A stretch of DNA of 64,000 nt from Mycobacterium dioxanotrophicus (GTDB lineage: Bacteria; Actinomycetota; Actinomycetes; Mycobacteriales; Mycobacteriaceae), in NCBI RefSeq assembly GCF_002157835.1, contig NZ_CP020809.1:7130001-7194000 (forward strand), given 5' to 3'. Below are positions 22,388 through 30,575 of the stretch, piece after piece. The stretch's first letter is position 1, and each line of letters starts with the position of its first letter. The notes under the pieces are model-generated. The model did no database searches. It worked only from the letters and a program-made list of their open reading frames with translations, and had not been told where the DNA came from. Made by a program: the position numbers and the translations under genes.

Positions 22388-22425
22388 AAGTGGCCCTCGG
22401 GTTTATCCCGAGGGCCACTTTTGTT
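22388..22425 (+). terminator. Strong intrinsic terminator of fadE5
   Basis: A perfect 14-bp stem (AAGTGGCCCTCGGG / CCCGAGGGCCACTT, 22388-22401 and 22407-22420) with a TTTAT loop is followed by TTGTT. Such a classical terminator is uncommon in mycobacteria. It also separates fadE5 from the converging isomerase gene. Confidence 0.85.
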
Positions 22426-22437
22426 CGCGTCAGCGCC

Positions 22438-23355
22438 TCAGCGGTTTCGCACCCCAACCCCGAGCACGTCGCGTAGGTAGCTGATGCTCTCCTCGCACGC
22501 TCGAATCTCTTTCTTGCGGGCGATTTCGATCGGATCGCTCCCCTGCTCGAACTCGACCTCGAACGTGACTCGGCGCAGTCGAGTCGCGCGTTCTCGCAAG
22601 GTATTGAGCACCTTGACGCAGTCGATGTCTCCTTGGCCAATGGGCGCACCGATCCAGTGCGTGCCGTTGGGGTCGACGACGAGCTTGTTGTCGCAGAAAT
22701 GCACACAGTTGGCATAGGGAGCCATCTTTTCGATGCAGCCTTCCGGACCTTCGAGGACCACGAACGAATTGATCGTGTCGACACACGTGCCGACTGCCGG
22801 GTGGTCCAGCTGCCGAACCAGCCAGACCACCTCGTCCGCGTAGGTGTCGCAATGGTTTTCGATTGCGATCTGCAGATCAAGCTCGTCGAGCAGGTCGAGG
22901 TTGGCCTTGAACTCCGCCAGTCGGTTTTCGAGCTGCCGCATGACGTCGGGGTGGAAACACGTCCCGTACAACGGCCGTGGACGGTCGATGTCCAGGCTGA
23001 ACTTGACGAGATCGGCACCCATCGCCTTCGCGTTGCGAAGTGCGTCGACCACAGTGGAATTGACGCGCGGATCCGACGGTGCGTCGAACGACACGTTGTA
23101 TTCGAGGTAAAGACCGTGCTCCTCGGCGGCGGCCTTCACCTGCGCGAGACGGGCCTCATCGAGCGACTCGAGGTCGACATTGGTGATGTGCAGGCCGTCG
23201 AGTTGCCATTCCACGGCCAGATCCATGAGCTGCAGCAGATCGATGGATCTCTCGAACGCATGCGCGTGGTCGAATCCCCAGCTCTCACCCAGCCCGCTGA
23301 GGTGCAGCGAGTAGGTGTGCATGCCGAGTTGGTAGCGCGGCGTGGTCTCGGTCAT
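22438..23355 (-). CDS. Sugar-phosphate isomerase/epimerase-like TIM-barrel protein
   Basis: A 305-residue xylose-isomerase-like TIM barrel (AP endonuclease 2 superfamily). Metal-ligand-type residues appear in IAIENH, GTCVDTIN and ANCVHFCDNK, the expected Glu/Asp/His positions of this fold. ATG at 23355, 19 bp after the MFS stop. It is the last gene of the GntR-operator cluster, so it probably isomerises or dehydrates a sugar acid or keto intermediate produced by that pathway. The substrate cannot be read from the sequence. Confidence 0.72.
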   Translation of the reverse strand: MTETTPRYQLGMHTYSLHLSGLGESWGFDHAHAFERSIDLLQLMDLAVEWQLDGLHITNVDLESLDEARLAQVKAAAEEHGLYLEYNVSFDAPSDPRVNSTVVDALRNAKAMGADLVKFSLDIDRPRPLYGTCFHPDVMRQLENRLAEFKANLDLLDELDLQIAIENHCDTYADEVVWLVRQLDHPAVGTCVDTINSFVVLEGPEGCIEKMAPYANCVHFCDNKLVVDPNGTHWIGAPIGQGDIDCVKVLNTLRERATRLRRVTFEVEFEQGSDPIEIARKKEIRACEESISYLRDVLGVGVRNR

Positions 23356-23374
23356 TACGCGGGTCCCTTTCCGC

Positions 23375-24724
23375 TCAGGCGGCACGTTTGACTGCGGACG
23401 CGGGCGTGTTGTTCACGGCGCAGGATTCTCCCAAGGTCATGCCGCGGGTCTCGGGCGCCCACATGATCGACACCCCGGCACCGATGAAGGTGACTACCGC
23501 ACCGACGATCATCGTGGCTCCGGTACCGAGGTGCGCCAGCGACACCGGCACCAGGTAGGTGCCCACCGCCGCACCGATACGGCTCAACGATGAGGCCAGC
23601 CCGACGGCCGATCCGCGGATCTCGGTGGGGAACAATTCGTTTGGATAGATCCACTGCAGGATCTGGGTGCCGCCGATCGTCACGGCGTAGCCGGCGAAGA
23701 GCGCCAACACGATCCACGCCGACGCGTTCGGGAAGAGGCCCAACAAGAGCAACGCCAGGCCGGCCCACGCGAAGCTGTGGATGATCAGCGTCCGGCGTCC
23801 CATCCGGTTGACCAGGACCAGGCCGACGATGCAGCCGACCAGGAACATCAAGGTGATGAACGCCGAACCGTAGTTGGCCAGGGCGCCGGTGAGACCGAGG
23901 GCCCCAAGGATTTTCGGCCCGAAGGCGTAGACCGCGAACAGCGGCACGATCGAGCATGTCCAGAAGATCGTGATGAACACCATCCGCTTGCCGTAGCCAC
24001 CTCGGATCAGCGCACCGATGCGAAGGTTTTCCGACACCTCCTCGGGCAGGTCCTCCACCGAGGCACCCGGTCCGAAGACCTTCACCAATACCGCATTCGC
24101 TTCCTCGACCCGGCCCTTCTTGAGCAGCCAGCGCGGGGACTCGGGAGTGCCCAGCCGTGCCAGGACGATGAGGATGGCCGGTACGGCGGGGCTGGCCAGC
24201 ATCCAGCGCCAGCCACCGTCGAAGTGGACCAGGATCTCACCGACGATGTACGCCGCGACGGCGCCGACGAACCACATGGCGACGAATGCGCCGAGCAGGG
24301 GGCCGCGCCATTTGCGTGGCGAGAACTCGGCCAGCAGCGATGTGGCGATCGGATAATCCGCGCCGACGGCCATGCCGATCAGCAGCCGCAGCACGACCAG
24401 CCACAGCACGTCTCCGACAAAGAACTGCGCGATGGAGCAGGCGATGATCAGCGCCAGATCGATGGTGAACAGCACCTGGCGGCCGAACTTGTCGGTGAGC
24501 CAGCCACCCACGAAGGCACCCAGGAAGATGCCGATCAGTGCCGATGCCCCGACCAGGCCCTCCTGGGCTGTGGACATGTTGAATGCGGGGCTGATCTGGA
24601 CCAGCGCGACACCGATGATGGACAGCACATAGCCGTCGAGGAACGGTCCGCCCGAGGCGTAGAGCGCGAGCCGCTTGTGAAACGCCGACAACGGGGCGTC
24701 ATCGAGTGGGTGACCGGTGGTCAT
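23375..24724 (-). CDS. MFS sugar-porter-like transporter
   Basis: A 449-residue major facilitator with about 12 hydrophobic segments. Sugar-porter/aromatic-acid-symporter signatures are present: DKFGRQ between TM2 and TM3, ESPRWLLKKGR before the central loop, NRMGRR between TM8 and TM9, and PETRG at the end. The ATG at 24724 has AAGGAGG about 8 bases upstream. A 31-codon open frame ends in an ATGA overlap with this start. The cluster's GntR operators lie 156-196 bp upstream. It probably imports the substrate degraded by the neighbouring lyase, oxidoreductase and isomerase. Confidence 0.85.
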   Translation of the reverse strand: MTTGHPLDDAPLSAFHKRLALYASGGPFLDGYVLSIIGVALVQISPAFNMSTAQEGLVGASALIGIFLGAFVGGWLTDKFGRQVLFTIDLALIIACSIAQFFVGDVLWLVVLRLLIGMAVGADYPIATSLLAEFSPRKWRGPLLGAFVAMWFVGAVAAYIVGEILVHFDGGWRWMLASPAVPAILIVLARLGTPESPRWLLKKGRVEEANAVLVKVFGPGASVEDLPEEVSENLRIGALIRGGYGKRMVFITIFWTCSIVPLFAVYAFGPKILGALGLTGALANYGSAFITLMFLVGCIVGLVLVNRMGRRTLIIHSFAWAGLALLLLGLFPNASAWIVLALFAGYAVTIGGTQILQWIYPNELFPTEIRGSAVGLASSLSRIGAAVGTYLVPVSLAHLGTGATMIVGAVVTFIGAGVSIMWAPETRGMTLGESCAVNNTPASAVKRAA

Positions 24725-24816
24725 GACCGGGCCTCCTTGGTGGTTGCCTGCGAGCAGAGGATGGCGGTGCGCGCGAGAGCCGGCGTCAAAGCCGGCGGGC
24801 GGTTTGCAGTGGTCAT
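24721..24816 (-). CDS. Possible 31-residue leader peptide coupled to the MFS gene
   Basis: ATG at 24816 with a GAAGGA Shine-Dalgarno opens a 31-codon frame (MTTANRPPALTPALARTAIL...) whose TGA overlaps the MFS start as ATGA. The arrangement suggests translational coupling. It is short, has no recognised family, and could be fortuitous. Confidence 0.35.
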   Translation of the reverse strand: MTTANRPPALTPALARTAILCSQATTKEARS

Positions 24817-24879
24817 GTGATTCCTTCGCGGTGATGGAGACCATCGGCCTAGGGAGGATGTGATGTCTGCCACTCTAAA

Positions 24880-24920
24880 TGTGATCACAGATCACCGTCA
24901 AGATTAGATCTGTGATCACT
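24880..24920. promoter_or_regulatory. Two GntR-type operators upstream of the MFS gene
   Basis: Site 1 (24880-24896) is TGTGATC-ACA-GATCACC and site 2 (24904-24920) is TTAGATC-TGT-GATCACT, the reverse-orientation form of the same palindrome. They lie in the 393-bp region 24725-25117. The rest of that region holds the leader frame, a CCTGGCC/GGCCAGG stem at 25083-25109 that could end the GntR transcript, and nothing else I can identify. Confidence 0.75.
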
Positions 24921-25117
24921 TGAGAATTTTTCAGCGATCGCCCGTTAGAAGCGCACGCACAGAGACGAGTCCGGCGCCACGGGCGTCATGCAACAAGAAG
25001 ACAACCCGGGAACGGCGGCGATCCACCGGTGCGGCCTTGCCTGGGCGCCGGCGGTGGCACAACTACATTGCCGATGAAATGGCCTGGCCATCAATGCCTT
25101 TGGGCCAGGACCGGGGC

Positions 25118-25810
25118 TTACATGGGCGCAGCCGTCTCCGATTGCCCTTGTGCGGCCAGCAGCGCGTGGATGCGGTCGGTGGCGTTGAGGAGTGATTCGG
25201 AGTTCACCGCGGCCGCCTCCGGTCCATCGTTGGCAGCGGCGGCGTCGATCAACTTTTGCTGATAGGTCCACAGGCTTTCGTCGCTCGAGGATCCCAGTGT
25301 TCCCTGCGCACCGACCAGCTTGTACGACCGGCACTGGTGCCACAGCGTGCGGATCACCTGGACGATCACCGGATTACCCGAGGCTTCGTAGAGGATGGCC
25401 AGCAATGCCTCGTCCCGGTCCAGGTAGGCAGGTACGTCTTCTTCGACGATCGCTTGGCGCATCTGGTCGTACTCGGCCTGCATCTTGTCGCAGTCCGCGG
25501 CGGTGATCCGCTCCGCGCCGAGGCGGGCGGCCTCGACCTCGAGGAGGCGGCGCACGTCGTACACGTGCACCAACTCCTCGAGGGTGAGGCCCTTGACGAC
25601 TGCGCCCCGGTGCGGTTGTCGTTCGGCCAGGCCGGCCTCCTCAAGGCGGCGGATCGCCTCGCGGACCGGCATGACGCTGGTGCCGACCATCGCGGCCATG
25701 TCGCGGACCCGCAGCCTTGACCCCACAGGAAGCTCGCCGCTGAGGATCGCGTCGCGGATCACGCCGTAGACCTGGTCTGTCACCAATGTTGTCTGGACCG
25801 ATGTGACCAC
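25118..25810 (-). CDS. GntR-family (FCD) transcriptional regulator
   Basis: A 230-residue regulator with an N-terminal winged helix-turn-helix (about residues 10-72, including RVRDMAAMVGTSVMPVREAI) and a C-terminal all-helical FCD ligand-binding domain of FadR type. The GTG at 25810 lies inside an operator copy (25802-25818); TTG at 25786 or GTG at 25783 are alternative starts. No Shine-Dalgarno precedes the first, so the mRNA may be leaderless. Operator copies before this gene, the MFS gene and the FAD gene make it the likely autoregulated controller of the cluster. Confidence 0.85.
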   Translation of the reverse strand: MVTSVQTTLVTDQVYGVIRDAILSGELPVGSRLRVRDMAAMVGTSVMPVREAIRRLEEAGLAERQPHRGAVVKGLTLEELVHVYDVRRLLEVEAARLGAERITAADCDKMQAEYDQMRQAIVEEDVPAYLDRDEALLAILYEASGNPVIVQVIRTLWHQCRSYKLVGAQGTLGSSSDESLWTYQQKLIDAAAANDGPEAAAVNSESLLNATDRIHALLAAQGQSETAAPM

Positions 25811-25818
25811 AGATCACA
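25802..25818. promoter_or_regulatory. GntR-type operator overlapping the regulator start
   Basis: TGTGACC-ACA-GATCACA, one mismatch from the palindromic consensus. It overlaps the first possible start codon of the GntR gene and lies 12 bp from the stop of the upstream lyase gene, indicating autoregulation. Confidence 0.75.
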
Positions 25819-25830
25819 TGTTACTGCGGG

Positions 25831-26730
25831 TCAGGTCAGTGACCGCTCGCGTTGCAGCAAGTCAAGCGCTGCTTCCACCCGGGCGAGGTCGGCCGGTGAC
25901 AGGTCGGCCGTCGGCCGGCGCGGACGGCCCACAGCCTCGCCGAGGTAGCGCTGCGCCGCCTTGACCGCGGGGATGAACGGAACGGAGATCATCGCATCGA
26001 TCACCGGGTAGACCCGCTTCCATTCAACCAGGGCCGCGGCGTAGTCCCCGTCGACGATCGAGCGGTATACCGCCACGATTTCACGCGGCACGACGTTCGC
26101 GGTGCCGGCCATGACACCCGCGGCACCTTCGGCCAGGGCACTGAAAATGTAGCTGTCCCAACCGATGAAGGTGTCGATGTGGTCACGGTGATGGTGGATG
26201 AGTTGCAGCGCCTGTTCCCAGTTGGCGCTGGAATCCTTGACGTAGCGGATGTTGTCGACCTCGCGGGCAAGGGACCCGATCGTGTCGGCGTCGAGGTTGG
26301 TTCCGGTCGCCACAGGAATGTTGTAGAGCATCACCGGCAACTGGACCGCTGCGGCGACATCCTTGATGTAGGCGGTGGTCTCGTCCACCGTCAGCGGCTC
26401 GTAGTAGGGCGTGACGAGCATCAGCACGTCGGCCCCGGCCGTCTCGGCGGCCCGCGACAGGCGGATGGCTTCCGCCGTCGTGGTCGCACCGGTCTGCGCG
26501 ATCACCGGGACGCGACCGGACACATGTTCGACGACCGTCTCCACCAGGTCGCGGCGCTCGTCGTGGCTCAGAGCGGCGAATTCACCGGTGGACCCGCCGA
26601 CCACAACCCCGTGGACGCCGCCGTCGATGGTGCGATCCACGATGCGCTTGAGAGCAAGGGTGTCGATCTGCTCGTCTGCGGTGAACGGCGTGGACAGTGC
26701 GGTGAGGACACCGCGCAATTCTGTTGTCAT
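25831..26730 (-). CDS. DHDPS/NAL-family class I aldolase or lyase
   Basis: A 299-residue TIM-barrel protein with the dihydrodipicolinate synthase / N-acetylneuraminate lyase signature: GGSTGE (residues 45-50), the TPYY turn, the catalytic-relay tyrosine in LYNIP (Tyr136) and the Schiff-base lysine in YVKDSS (Lys165). True DapA is unlikely because the gene sits in a transport/oxidation cluster under a GntR regulator. A pyruvate-dependent aldolase or dehydratase acting on a sugar acid or related keto acid is more plausible. It is 20 bp upstream of the regulator gene and 18 bp after the FAD gene. Confidence 0.85.
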   Translation of the reverse strand: MTTELRGVLTALSTPFTADEQIDTLALKRIVDRTIDGGVHGVVVGGSTGEFAALSHDERRDLVETVVEHVSGRVPVIAQTGATTTAEAIRLSRAAETAGADVLMLVTPYYEPLTVDETTAYIKDVAAAVQLPVMLYNIPVATGTNLDADTIGSLAREVDNIRYVKDSSANWEQALQLIHHHRDHIDTFIGWDSYIFSALAEGAAGVMAGTANVVPREIVAVYRSIVDGDYAAALVEWKRVYPVIDAMISVPFIPAVKAAQRYLGEAVGRPRRPTADLSPADLARVEAALDLLQRERSLT

Positions 26731-26748
26731 GTTGGGTCTTTCTCTCGT

Positions 26749-28149
26749 TCAGCTGGCGGCCGGGGTGGACGTGGTGGAGGGCACGCTGGTGAGCGTGCGG
26801 GTCTGGTATTCGCGGGACAGTCGGCTGGCGGCTTCCTGGGCCGCGGTGAATCCGGAACTGATCGCGGTCTCGGTGTAGAGCGTGCCGAGGTAATCACCGG
26901 CGAGGAACACCCGCTCCGAGGGCCGGGTCAGGACAGGCTGCAGCTTGCCGCGTCCGGGGAAGCAGTAGGGAGCACCGGTGTGCCAACGCTGGACGTGGGC
27001 CTCTTCGACGATTCCGCCGAAGCCGGGCAGGATCTGGTCGAGATCGTCGACATAGGTCTTGATGATCTCGTCGTCGCTGCGGTCGAGGAGCTTGCGGGCC
27101 AGGCTGGCCGGCGAGAACGTCATGAGGCTGCCGCCGGGCTGTCGGTGCCGTTCCATGCCGCGCACGATGTTGCCCATGTTCAGCGCGACGTTGAAAGAGC
27201 GCTTGGGCGTGGCGATTCCGTACGCTCCGTCCCACTTCTGCGGGGTGGTCTCGTTGGTCAGGAACGCGGCGCTGACGTAGGGCCCGTAGACGATCGCCGA
27301 GAGCGCTTCCCGCAGATCGGCGGGCAGGTCGACCGCGACCCGGTGGCTGACCGTGGCCGGCGTCGCCAGGACGACGTAACGGGCTTCCACCTCTTTGTCC
27401 ACACCGTCTTGGGTGTAGCGCACGACGACCGAATTCTTTTTGTGGACAACCTCGTTCACGGCTGCACCGAGCTGGATGCGGTCGCGCACCGACGCCGCGA
27501 TGTTCTCGGTCAAGGTGGACGGACCACCCAAGATGCTGCGATCCAGCCCCTGCCCGATGTTCCAGACCAGGCTGAAATATCCGATGCCTGCGCCTGCCGC
27601 CAGTTCGTCGGGGTCCGCCGCCGAACGCGTGATGGTCGGGCGGAAAAGCGCTTCGGCGTCCTCGGGAAGATCCCCGATGTAATCGGCGAAGGTGCGGTTG
27701 TTCTCGAACTCGTAGATGCGCTGCTGACGCACCTCGCTCGATTCCCCGGCACGCATCCGCACGGCGCGGGCGTAGCGCAAGACGTCGAGACCGACTTTGG
27801 CGCCGGCGCGGATCAGGGCGACACGGGAAGCCATCGGCATCGGAACCCGCAGGGGATAGCTCTGAACGGGCCCGTCCAGCAACAGCTTTCCGTTCATCGC
27901 CAAGCCGGTCAGCGAACCCGGTACCTTCACCGAGCCGGTGCCGGTCTCGGCCAGCAGGGCATCGGTGGCGGTGTTGGCGCCGGCGAAGACGTGCCCGCCC
28001 CAGTTCAGGAAATACCGTCCGCGCTTCTCCGACCGGATGCGGCCACCTACCCGGGTGCCGGATTCCAACACGAGCGTGTCCCAGTGCCGCAGCCGCCATG
28101 CCGCCGACAGCCCGGACAGGCCGCCTCCGACAATCACGACGTCCTTCAT
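26749..28149 (-). CDS. FAD-dependent amine oxidase / protoporphyrinogen-oxidase-like oxidoreductase
   Basis: A 466-residue flavoprotein with the dinucleotide-binding motif VIVGGGLSGLSAAWRL at the N-terminus, an adjacent GGRIRS segment and the C-terminal FLAGDY FAD motif, the layout of flavin monoamine oxidases and phytoene-desaturase/PPOX-like enzymes. It is the first gene of the leftward set and lies 159 bp below a perfect GntR operator. It would oxidise the imported compound or an early intermediate; an amine or CH-CH bond are both possible. Confidence 0.78.
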   Translation of the reverse strand: MKDVVIVGGGLSGLSAAWRLRHWDTLVLESGTRVGGRIRSEKRGRYFLNWGGHVFAGANTATDALLAETGTGSVKVPGSLTGLAMNGKLLLDGPVQSYPLRVPMPMASRVALIRAGAKVGLDVLRYARAVRMRAGESSEVRQQRIYEFENNRTFADYIGDLPEDAEALFRPTITRSAADPDELAAGAGIGYFSLVWNIGQGLDRSILGGPSTLTENIAASVRDRIQLGAAVNEVVHKKNSVVVRYTQDGVDKEVEARYVVLATPATVSHRVAVDLPADLREALSAIVYGPYVSAAFLTNETTPQKWDGAYGIATPKRSFNVALNMGNIVRGMERHRQPGGSLMTFSPASLARKLLDRSDDEIIKTYVDDLDQILPGFGGIVEEAHVQRWHTGAPYCFPGRGKLQPVLTRPSERVFLAGDYLGTLYTETAISSGFTAAQEAASRLSREYQTRTLTSVPSTTSTPAAS

Positions 28150-28307
28150 CGTTTGGTCCTCTCGTTCAGGCTCCCGGCGCCCTGCCGCGGTGAGCGTTGA
28201 AGTCTTCAGCTGTGAAGCCCCAGGTCTGGAACGGAGTCACTCAGCCGGTCAGTGCTGGCGCGGGCCGCTTCGGGAATCTGAGATCTGGGTCTCATCCGAG
28301 AGTAGGT

Positions 28308-28324
28308 TGTGATCACAGATCACA
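28308..28324. promoter_or_regulatory. Perfect GntR operator upstream of the FAD oxidoreductase
   Basis: TGTGATC-ACA-GATCACA has perfect 7-bp arms and is the best copy of the four in the window. It lies in the 295-bp divergent region 28150-28444 between the FAD gene and the DUF1361 gene, so either could be controlled. The leftward cluster is the likelier target. Confidence 0.8.
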
Positions 28325-28444
28325 CAAGTCGCGATTTTGGGGTACCCGCAGCCCGGCAGGGACCGGACACACTGTCGAAGCGGGTGTGATGTCCTCGGCC
28401 ATCCTCGGCGGCACGGCATGGCCGCCACCCGGCAAACTGGTGCA

Positions 28445-29086
28445 GTGACCGAAGCCCGTGGCATCCTGCTGGTCGTCGCCCTGATGGCGACGACGGCACT
28501 GACCCTCGCTCTGGGGATCACCGATCCCGCCGCCCCGCTGACCTACCCGACGAAGTTCCTGGTGTGGAACCTGGTGCTGGCATGGATCCCGATGATCTTC
28601 GCGGTGGCCTTCGACCTCGTCGAGCGTCGCCTGTGGCTACTACCGCTCGGCCTCGGCTGGTTGGCATTCCTGCCCAATGCGCCCTACCTTGTCACCGATC
28701 TGGTGCACCTCGGTGAGGGCTACGAGTTGTGGCGGCACGTACTGCAGTACGGCTTCGCCGCATGGACCGGCATTCTGCTCGGAGTCGTGTCACTACTGTT
28801 GGTGCACAAGCGAATCGAGCGCGACTTCGGCGGCGTCTGGGGTTGGTTGGTTGCGGTCCTGTCGGTGGGTCTGTGCGCAGTGGGCGTGGTGATCGGCCGG
28901 TTTCAACGGTGGAACTCCTGGGATCTGGTGACCCGTCCCGACGCGGTCGTGGCGGCGACGTTCGAGTGGGTGCGCTCACCGTTGTCCTACGTCCAGTCGA
29001 CTGGGGTGGCGATGGCCGTGGCAGCGTTCTTCGGCTTGGCGTACCTGACCATCTGGGCACTGAACGGTTTGTATTCGCGCAGTTAG
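28445..29086 (+). CDS. DUF1361 membrane protein
   Basis: A 213-residue integral membrane protein with about six hydrophobic segments and the family motif LAFLPNAPYLVTDLVHL in its middle. The GTG at 28445 gives the usual family length; the frame is open to 28337, but that part has no membrane or family character. The function of DUF1361 is unknown. It sits at the head of a small set of envelope-associated genes and ends 2 bp before the convergent DUF4235 gene. Confidence 0.75.
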   Translation: MTEARGILLVVALMATTALTLALGITDPAAPLTYPTKFLVWNLVLAWIPMIFAVAFDLVERRLWLLPLGLGWLAFLPNAPYLVTDLVHLGEGYELWRHVLQYGFAAWTGILLGVVSLLLVHKRIERDFGGVWGWLVAVLSVGLCAVGVVIGRFQRWNSWDLVTRPDAVVAATFEWVRSPLSYVQSTGVAMAVAAFFGLAYLTIWALNGLYSRS

Positions 29087-29088
29087 CC

Positions 29089-29361
29089 TCACACCGGCGA
29101 TTCGTGGGTCAACGCGTGATAGCCCTTGGCGCCGGCCCGGTCCACGGCAGCCCGCACCAAGCCGAAGACCAAGCCCTGGATGGCCGCTGCCGTCAACGCC
29201 TTGGAGGCCGACCGATCGAGATCCTTGGGATCGGGCGGTTCTCGATTGGGCTCGTCGATACGCTTCCACACCTGGCTGAACAACGCGCTCGCCAGCAGGC
29301 CGCCCGCCACACTCGTCGCGATCGACAGCGGCAGGTACAACACTTTCGACGTACGGCTCAC
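29089..29361 (-). CDS. DUF4235 small membrane protein
   Basis: A 90-residue protein whose GTG start has GGAGGAGG five bases upstream. Two hydrophobic stretches surround KRIDEPNREPPDPKD, characteristic of DUF4235, which in actinobacteria commonly accompanies holin-X and DUF3618 genes as here. No function is known. Confidence 0.8.
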   Translation of the reverse strand: MSRTSKVLYLPLSIATSVAGGLLASALFSQVWKRIDEPNREPPDPKDLDRSASKALTAAAIQGLVFGLVRAAVDRAGAKGYHALTHESPV

Positions 29362-29483
29362 GGGTCCTCCTCCGTTCGGGGTGACCCGGTGGATACCCAG
29401 AACGGACGCAAACACACGTTTCGGGCGGCGCGCTGTCGGGCACTGCTGTGGAGTAGCAGAACGCCTGCAGAAGGGTCCAACGA

Positions 29484-29894
29484 ATGACCACCCAACAGAA
29501 ACCCATCAGCGAAGCGTCCATACCTCAGCTCGTCGGCCAGTTACAGGAGCAGACGACACGGCTTGTGCGTGACGAAATCCGGCTGGCCCAGCGAGAGTTC
29601 CAGGAGTCCGCCCGGCACGCCGGAATCGGTGCGGGGCTGATCAGCGTCGCGGGATTGCTCGCGGTGCTCGGCCTCATGACCGTAATTGCCGCCGCGGTCG
29701 CAGCGATCGCGCTGGTGCTGCCCGTGTGGGCCGCCGCGATCATCGTCGCCGCGGTGCTGTTCATCGGCGCCGGAGTCGCGACATTGATCAGCCGCAGACA
29801 GGCCCAACAGGTGCCGCCACCAGCAGTCGCGTCAGCCGAGAGCATCAAGCACGACTTCGACGACATCAAGGAGGCTCGGCATGGCCGCCGCTGA
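29484..29894 (+). CDS. Actinobacterial holin-X (phage holin superfamily 3) protein
   Basis: A 136-residue protein with an N-terminal amphipathic segment (LVGQLQEQTTRLVRDEIRLA) followed by two TM helices (about 46-75 and 79-100). This matches the chromosomal Phage_holin_3_6 family, which is not evidence of a prophage. The 3' end overlaps the DUF3618 gene by 14 bp, implying coupled translation. Confidence 0.82.
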   Translation: MTTQQKPISEASIPQLVGQLQEQTTRLVRDEIRLAQREFQESARHAGIGAGLISVAGLLAVLGLMTVIAAAVAAIALVLPVWAAAIIVAAVLFIGAGVATLISRRQAQQVPPPAVASAESIKHDFDDIKEARHGRR

Positions 29895-30180
29895 TCGACT
29901 GCCCCAGGAACCGGGTCCAGACGCCGGAATCGATGAACTGCAATCCGACATTGCCAAAACGCGCAGTGAGCTCAGCGAGACCGTGGCGGCCATGTCCGAC
30001 AAGTTGGACGTCAAGGGCCGCGCCCAGGACAAGGCGGCCGAGACCAAGGAAGCCGTCGTCGAACGTGCACACGCGGCGACCGACGCCGCCAAATCCGCGC
30101 CGGCGGTGCCGGCGGCTGCAGTGGTCGCGGTGCTTGCGGCGATCGGGTTCGTATGGTGGTGGCGTCGTCGAGACCGCTGA
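29881..30180 (+). CDS. DUF3618 protein
   Basis: A 99-residue protein with the DUF3618 signature (IDELQSDIAKTRSELSETV) at about residues 17-35, a helical linker, and a single C-terminal TM helix ending in WWWRRRDR. It is translated in overlap with the holin-X gene. Such pairs are found across actinobacteria; the function is unknown. Confidence 0.82.
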   Translation: MAAADRLPQEPGPDAGIDELQSDIAKTRSELSETVAAMSDKLDVKGRAQDKAAETKEAVVERAHAATDAAKSAPAVPAAAVVAVLAAIGFVWWWRRRDR

Positions 30181-30184
30181 CGGG

Positions 30185-30547
30185 TCAGAAGACCGTGTAC
30201 ACCTTCAGAACCGTCTCGTGGATGTCCCACGTACCGGTCCAGCCCTTGGGGAACACTGCGTTGTCGCCGGCTTTCACCTCGTAGGGTGCGCCACCTTCTT
30301 CGGTGACGGTCATCCGGCCGGCCAGCACGGTGATGGTCTCGTTGGTCTCGAACACCCACCGCGACGGGCCAGGCGCACACTGCCAGATGCCCACTTCGTG
30401 AATGCCCTCACCGGTCCACAGTTTCTTTCCCGCGGTGGCCATGGGCGCGGCGGTGGCCTCGGGCAGCGGCCCCCAGTCCTCGAGCTCCACCGAATTGATG
30501 TCGCTGACGATCACGGCAGTCTCGGTTGACGTGTTTGACGTTGTCAT
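30185..30547 (-). CDS. Cupin-fold protein (EutQ/DUF861-like)
   Basis: A 120-residue single-cupin protein. The second half has the cupin motif around TVLAGRMTVTEEGG and a proline/glycine-rich barrel edge (FPKGWTGTWDIHE). It starts 28 bp after the P450 stop and is the last gene of the P450 operon. It could be a small isomerase, a lyase or a binding protein for the P450 product; no substrate can be assigned. Confidence 0.75.
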   Translation of the reverse strand: MTTSNTSTETAVIVSDINSVELEDWGPLPEATAAPMATAGKKLWTGEGIHEVGIWQCAPGPSRWVFETNETITVLAGRMTVTEEGGAPYEVKAGDNAVFPKGWTGTWDIHETVLKVYTVF

Positions 30548-30575
30548 TCATTACCTTTCTGGTTGGGTGAATTCG

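Noticed and set aside
20490..23018. An 842-codon minus-strand frame over fadE5 and the isomerase.
   Set aside because: It spans a strong terminator and is antisense to fadE5; codon-bias artefact.
25831..26730. Annotation as dapA of lysine biosynthesis.
   Set aside because: The family motifs are shared by many aldolases, and the context (GntR operators, MFS carrier, oxidoreductase) is catabolic.
26179..28200. Long plus-strand frame (673 codons) over the lyase and FAD oxidoreductase genes.
   Set aside because: Antisense to two genes with intact catalytic motifs; composition typical of a shadow frame.
29484..30180. Holin-family gene suggesting a prophage.
   Set aside because: The protein is the chromosomal actinobacterial holin-X type beside DUF3618 and DUF4235. 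There is no lysin, integrase, tail or capsid gene.
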